This document shows, one piece after another, positions 5,541 to 5,701 of a stretch of DNA of 5,701 nt. Below the pieces are notes generated by a model. It had not been told where the DNA came from. It searched no databases and was given only the letters and a program-made list of their open reading frames with translations. The translations under genes were made by a program, and so were the position numbers. The DNA lies in the NCBI GenBank assembly GCA_025996865.1, contig BNTV01000197.1:1-5701 (forward strand), given 5' to 3'. The stretch is from Bacteroidia bacterium (GTDB lineage: Bacteria > Bacteroidota > Bacteroidia > Bacteroidales > Azobacteroidaceae). Within the stretch, counting starts at the first letter, position 1, and each line of letters begins with the position of its first letter.

Positions 5541-5562
5541 AGCATATCTCGCATAAAATGCT

Positions 5563-5570
5563 TACCTTTG
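5563..5570 (+). promoter_or_regulatory. Bacteroidota -7 promoter box of the right-hand transposase
   Basis: TACCTTTG matches TAnnTTTG exactly. The transposase ATG at 5628 lies 57 bp downstream, leaving a leader of about 50 nt. No clear TTG-type -33 is present at the usual distance; the region there overlaps the edge of the 5521-5540 palindrome (TTAG at 5539-5542). Confidence 0.55.
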
Positions 5571-5627
5571 CGGTGTTAAAGGCAAAGAGAGAAATAAAAC
5601 AAGTCAAACAAAGAAAAGATTCGCCGG

Positions 5628-5701
5628 ATGCGCAAAAGATTCGAGCCTCAGAGAGAGTTGGGGCAATTGTTAATAGAAGATACCAGCACCCTTCGCAGTC
5701 G
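5628..5701 (+). CDS. Transposase, N-terminal fragment (ISNCY/IS1182-like; runs off window)
   Basis: From ATG 5628 the frame encodes 24 residues, MRKRFEPQRELGQLLIEDTS followed by TLRS, and then leaves the window. Bacteroidota transposases often annotated as ISNCY or IS1182-like begin with a similar 'M-x-x-RF-E-x-Q-x-x-LG-x-x-x-I' pattern, and I use that as the basis. A competing frame starting at the ATG 5559 (MLTFAVLKAKREIKQVKQRK) is also open to the window end, but its start lies in front of the predicted transcription start and it resembles no family I know. The exact IS family is uncertain. Confidence 0.5.
   Translation, partial: MRKRFEPQRELGQLLIEDTSTLRS

Larger units (their letters stand above)
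5456..5701 (+). mobile_element. Left end of an insertion sequence (ISNCY/IS1182-like transposase)
   Basis: The kinase homology breaks off near 5455-5460, and a promoter and transposase start lie further right on the same strand, so the element's left terminus is placed near AGTGTCTGCCCGAAAACTC (from about 5458). The other end is outside the window, so neither the terminal repeat nor the target duplication can be confirmed. The leader contains a strong palindrome (5521-5540) and a promoter box (5563-5570). Confidence 0.6.

Noticed and set aside
1..5701. CRISPR array, tRNA or rRNA genes
   Set aside because: No regularly spaced repeats and no recognisable cloverleaf or rRNA sequence were seen by eye on either strand.

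Overview
The window looks like a stretch of a Bacteroidota (probably Bacteroidales-like) chromosome. Three promoters have the phylum's -7 box TAnnTTTG, starts lack Shine-Dalgarno sequences, and the integrase, IS66, TolC and sigma54-regulator fragments all resemble Bacteroidota forms. These family calls rest on motif recognition only; no search was run.

Layout. Positions 1-121 hold the 5' end of an IS630-like transposase on the minus strand, inserted in the N-terminal part of an AvcD/DCD-type anti-phage deoxycytidylate deaminase gene. The deaminase frame (188-1732, with orphaned codons back to about 119) has kept its complete C-terminal zinc deaminase domain but lost its start and the P-loop. 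A 112-codon gene of unknown function (1745-2083) follows 12 nt later and is a candidate partner. Positions 2084-2700 carry no intact gene: they hold two palindromic structures, unplaced coding-like scraps on the minus strand and a frameshifted tyrosine recombinase fragment. Positions 2700-3287 are an IS66 transposase with two internal deletions that removed two of its three catalytic acids. It abuts directly on the last ~97 codons of a TolC-family efflux protein.

The right third is a two-component unit. A Bacteroidota promoter overlapping the TolC stop drives an intact sigma54-dependent NtrC-family response regulator (3662-5020). This overlaps by 4 nt a NtrY-like sensor kinase, which is cut inside its PAS domain by another insertion sequence carrying the first codons of a transposase (5628 onward). 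TolC plus regulator plus kinase suggests a former regulated export locus whose pump and sensor are both broken, leaving an orphan regulator.

The main story is a defence gene and an export/regulation locus being dismantled by at least three different insertion sequences, as expected of a genome with many active mobile elements. The AT-rich deaminase block (17 G+C of 60 at 781-840) contrasts with the regulator (30 of 60 at 4261-4320), which fits horizontal arrival of the defence cassette beside an integrase remnant. I did not find a convincing wholly new system. The best candidates are the deaminase plus its small neighbour, and the altered state of the truncated deaminase.
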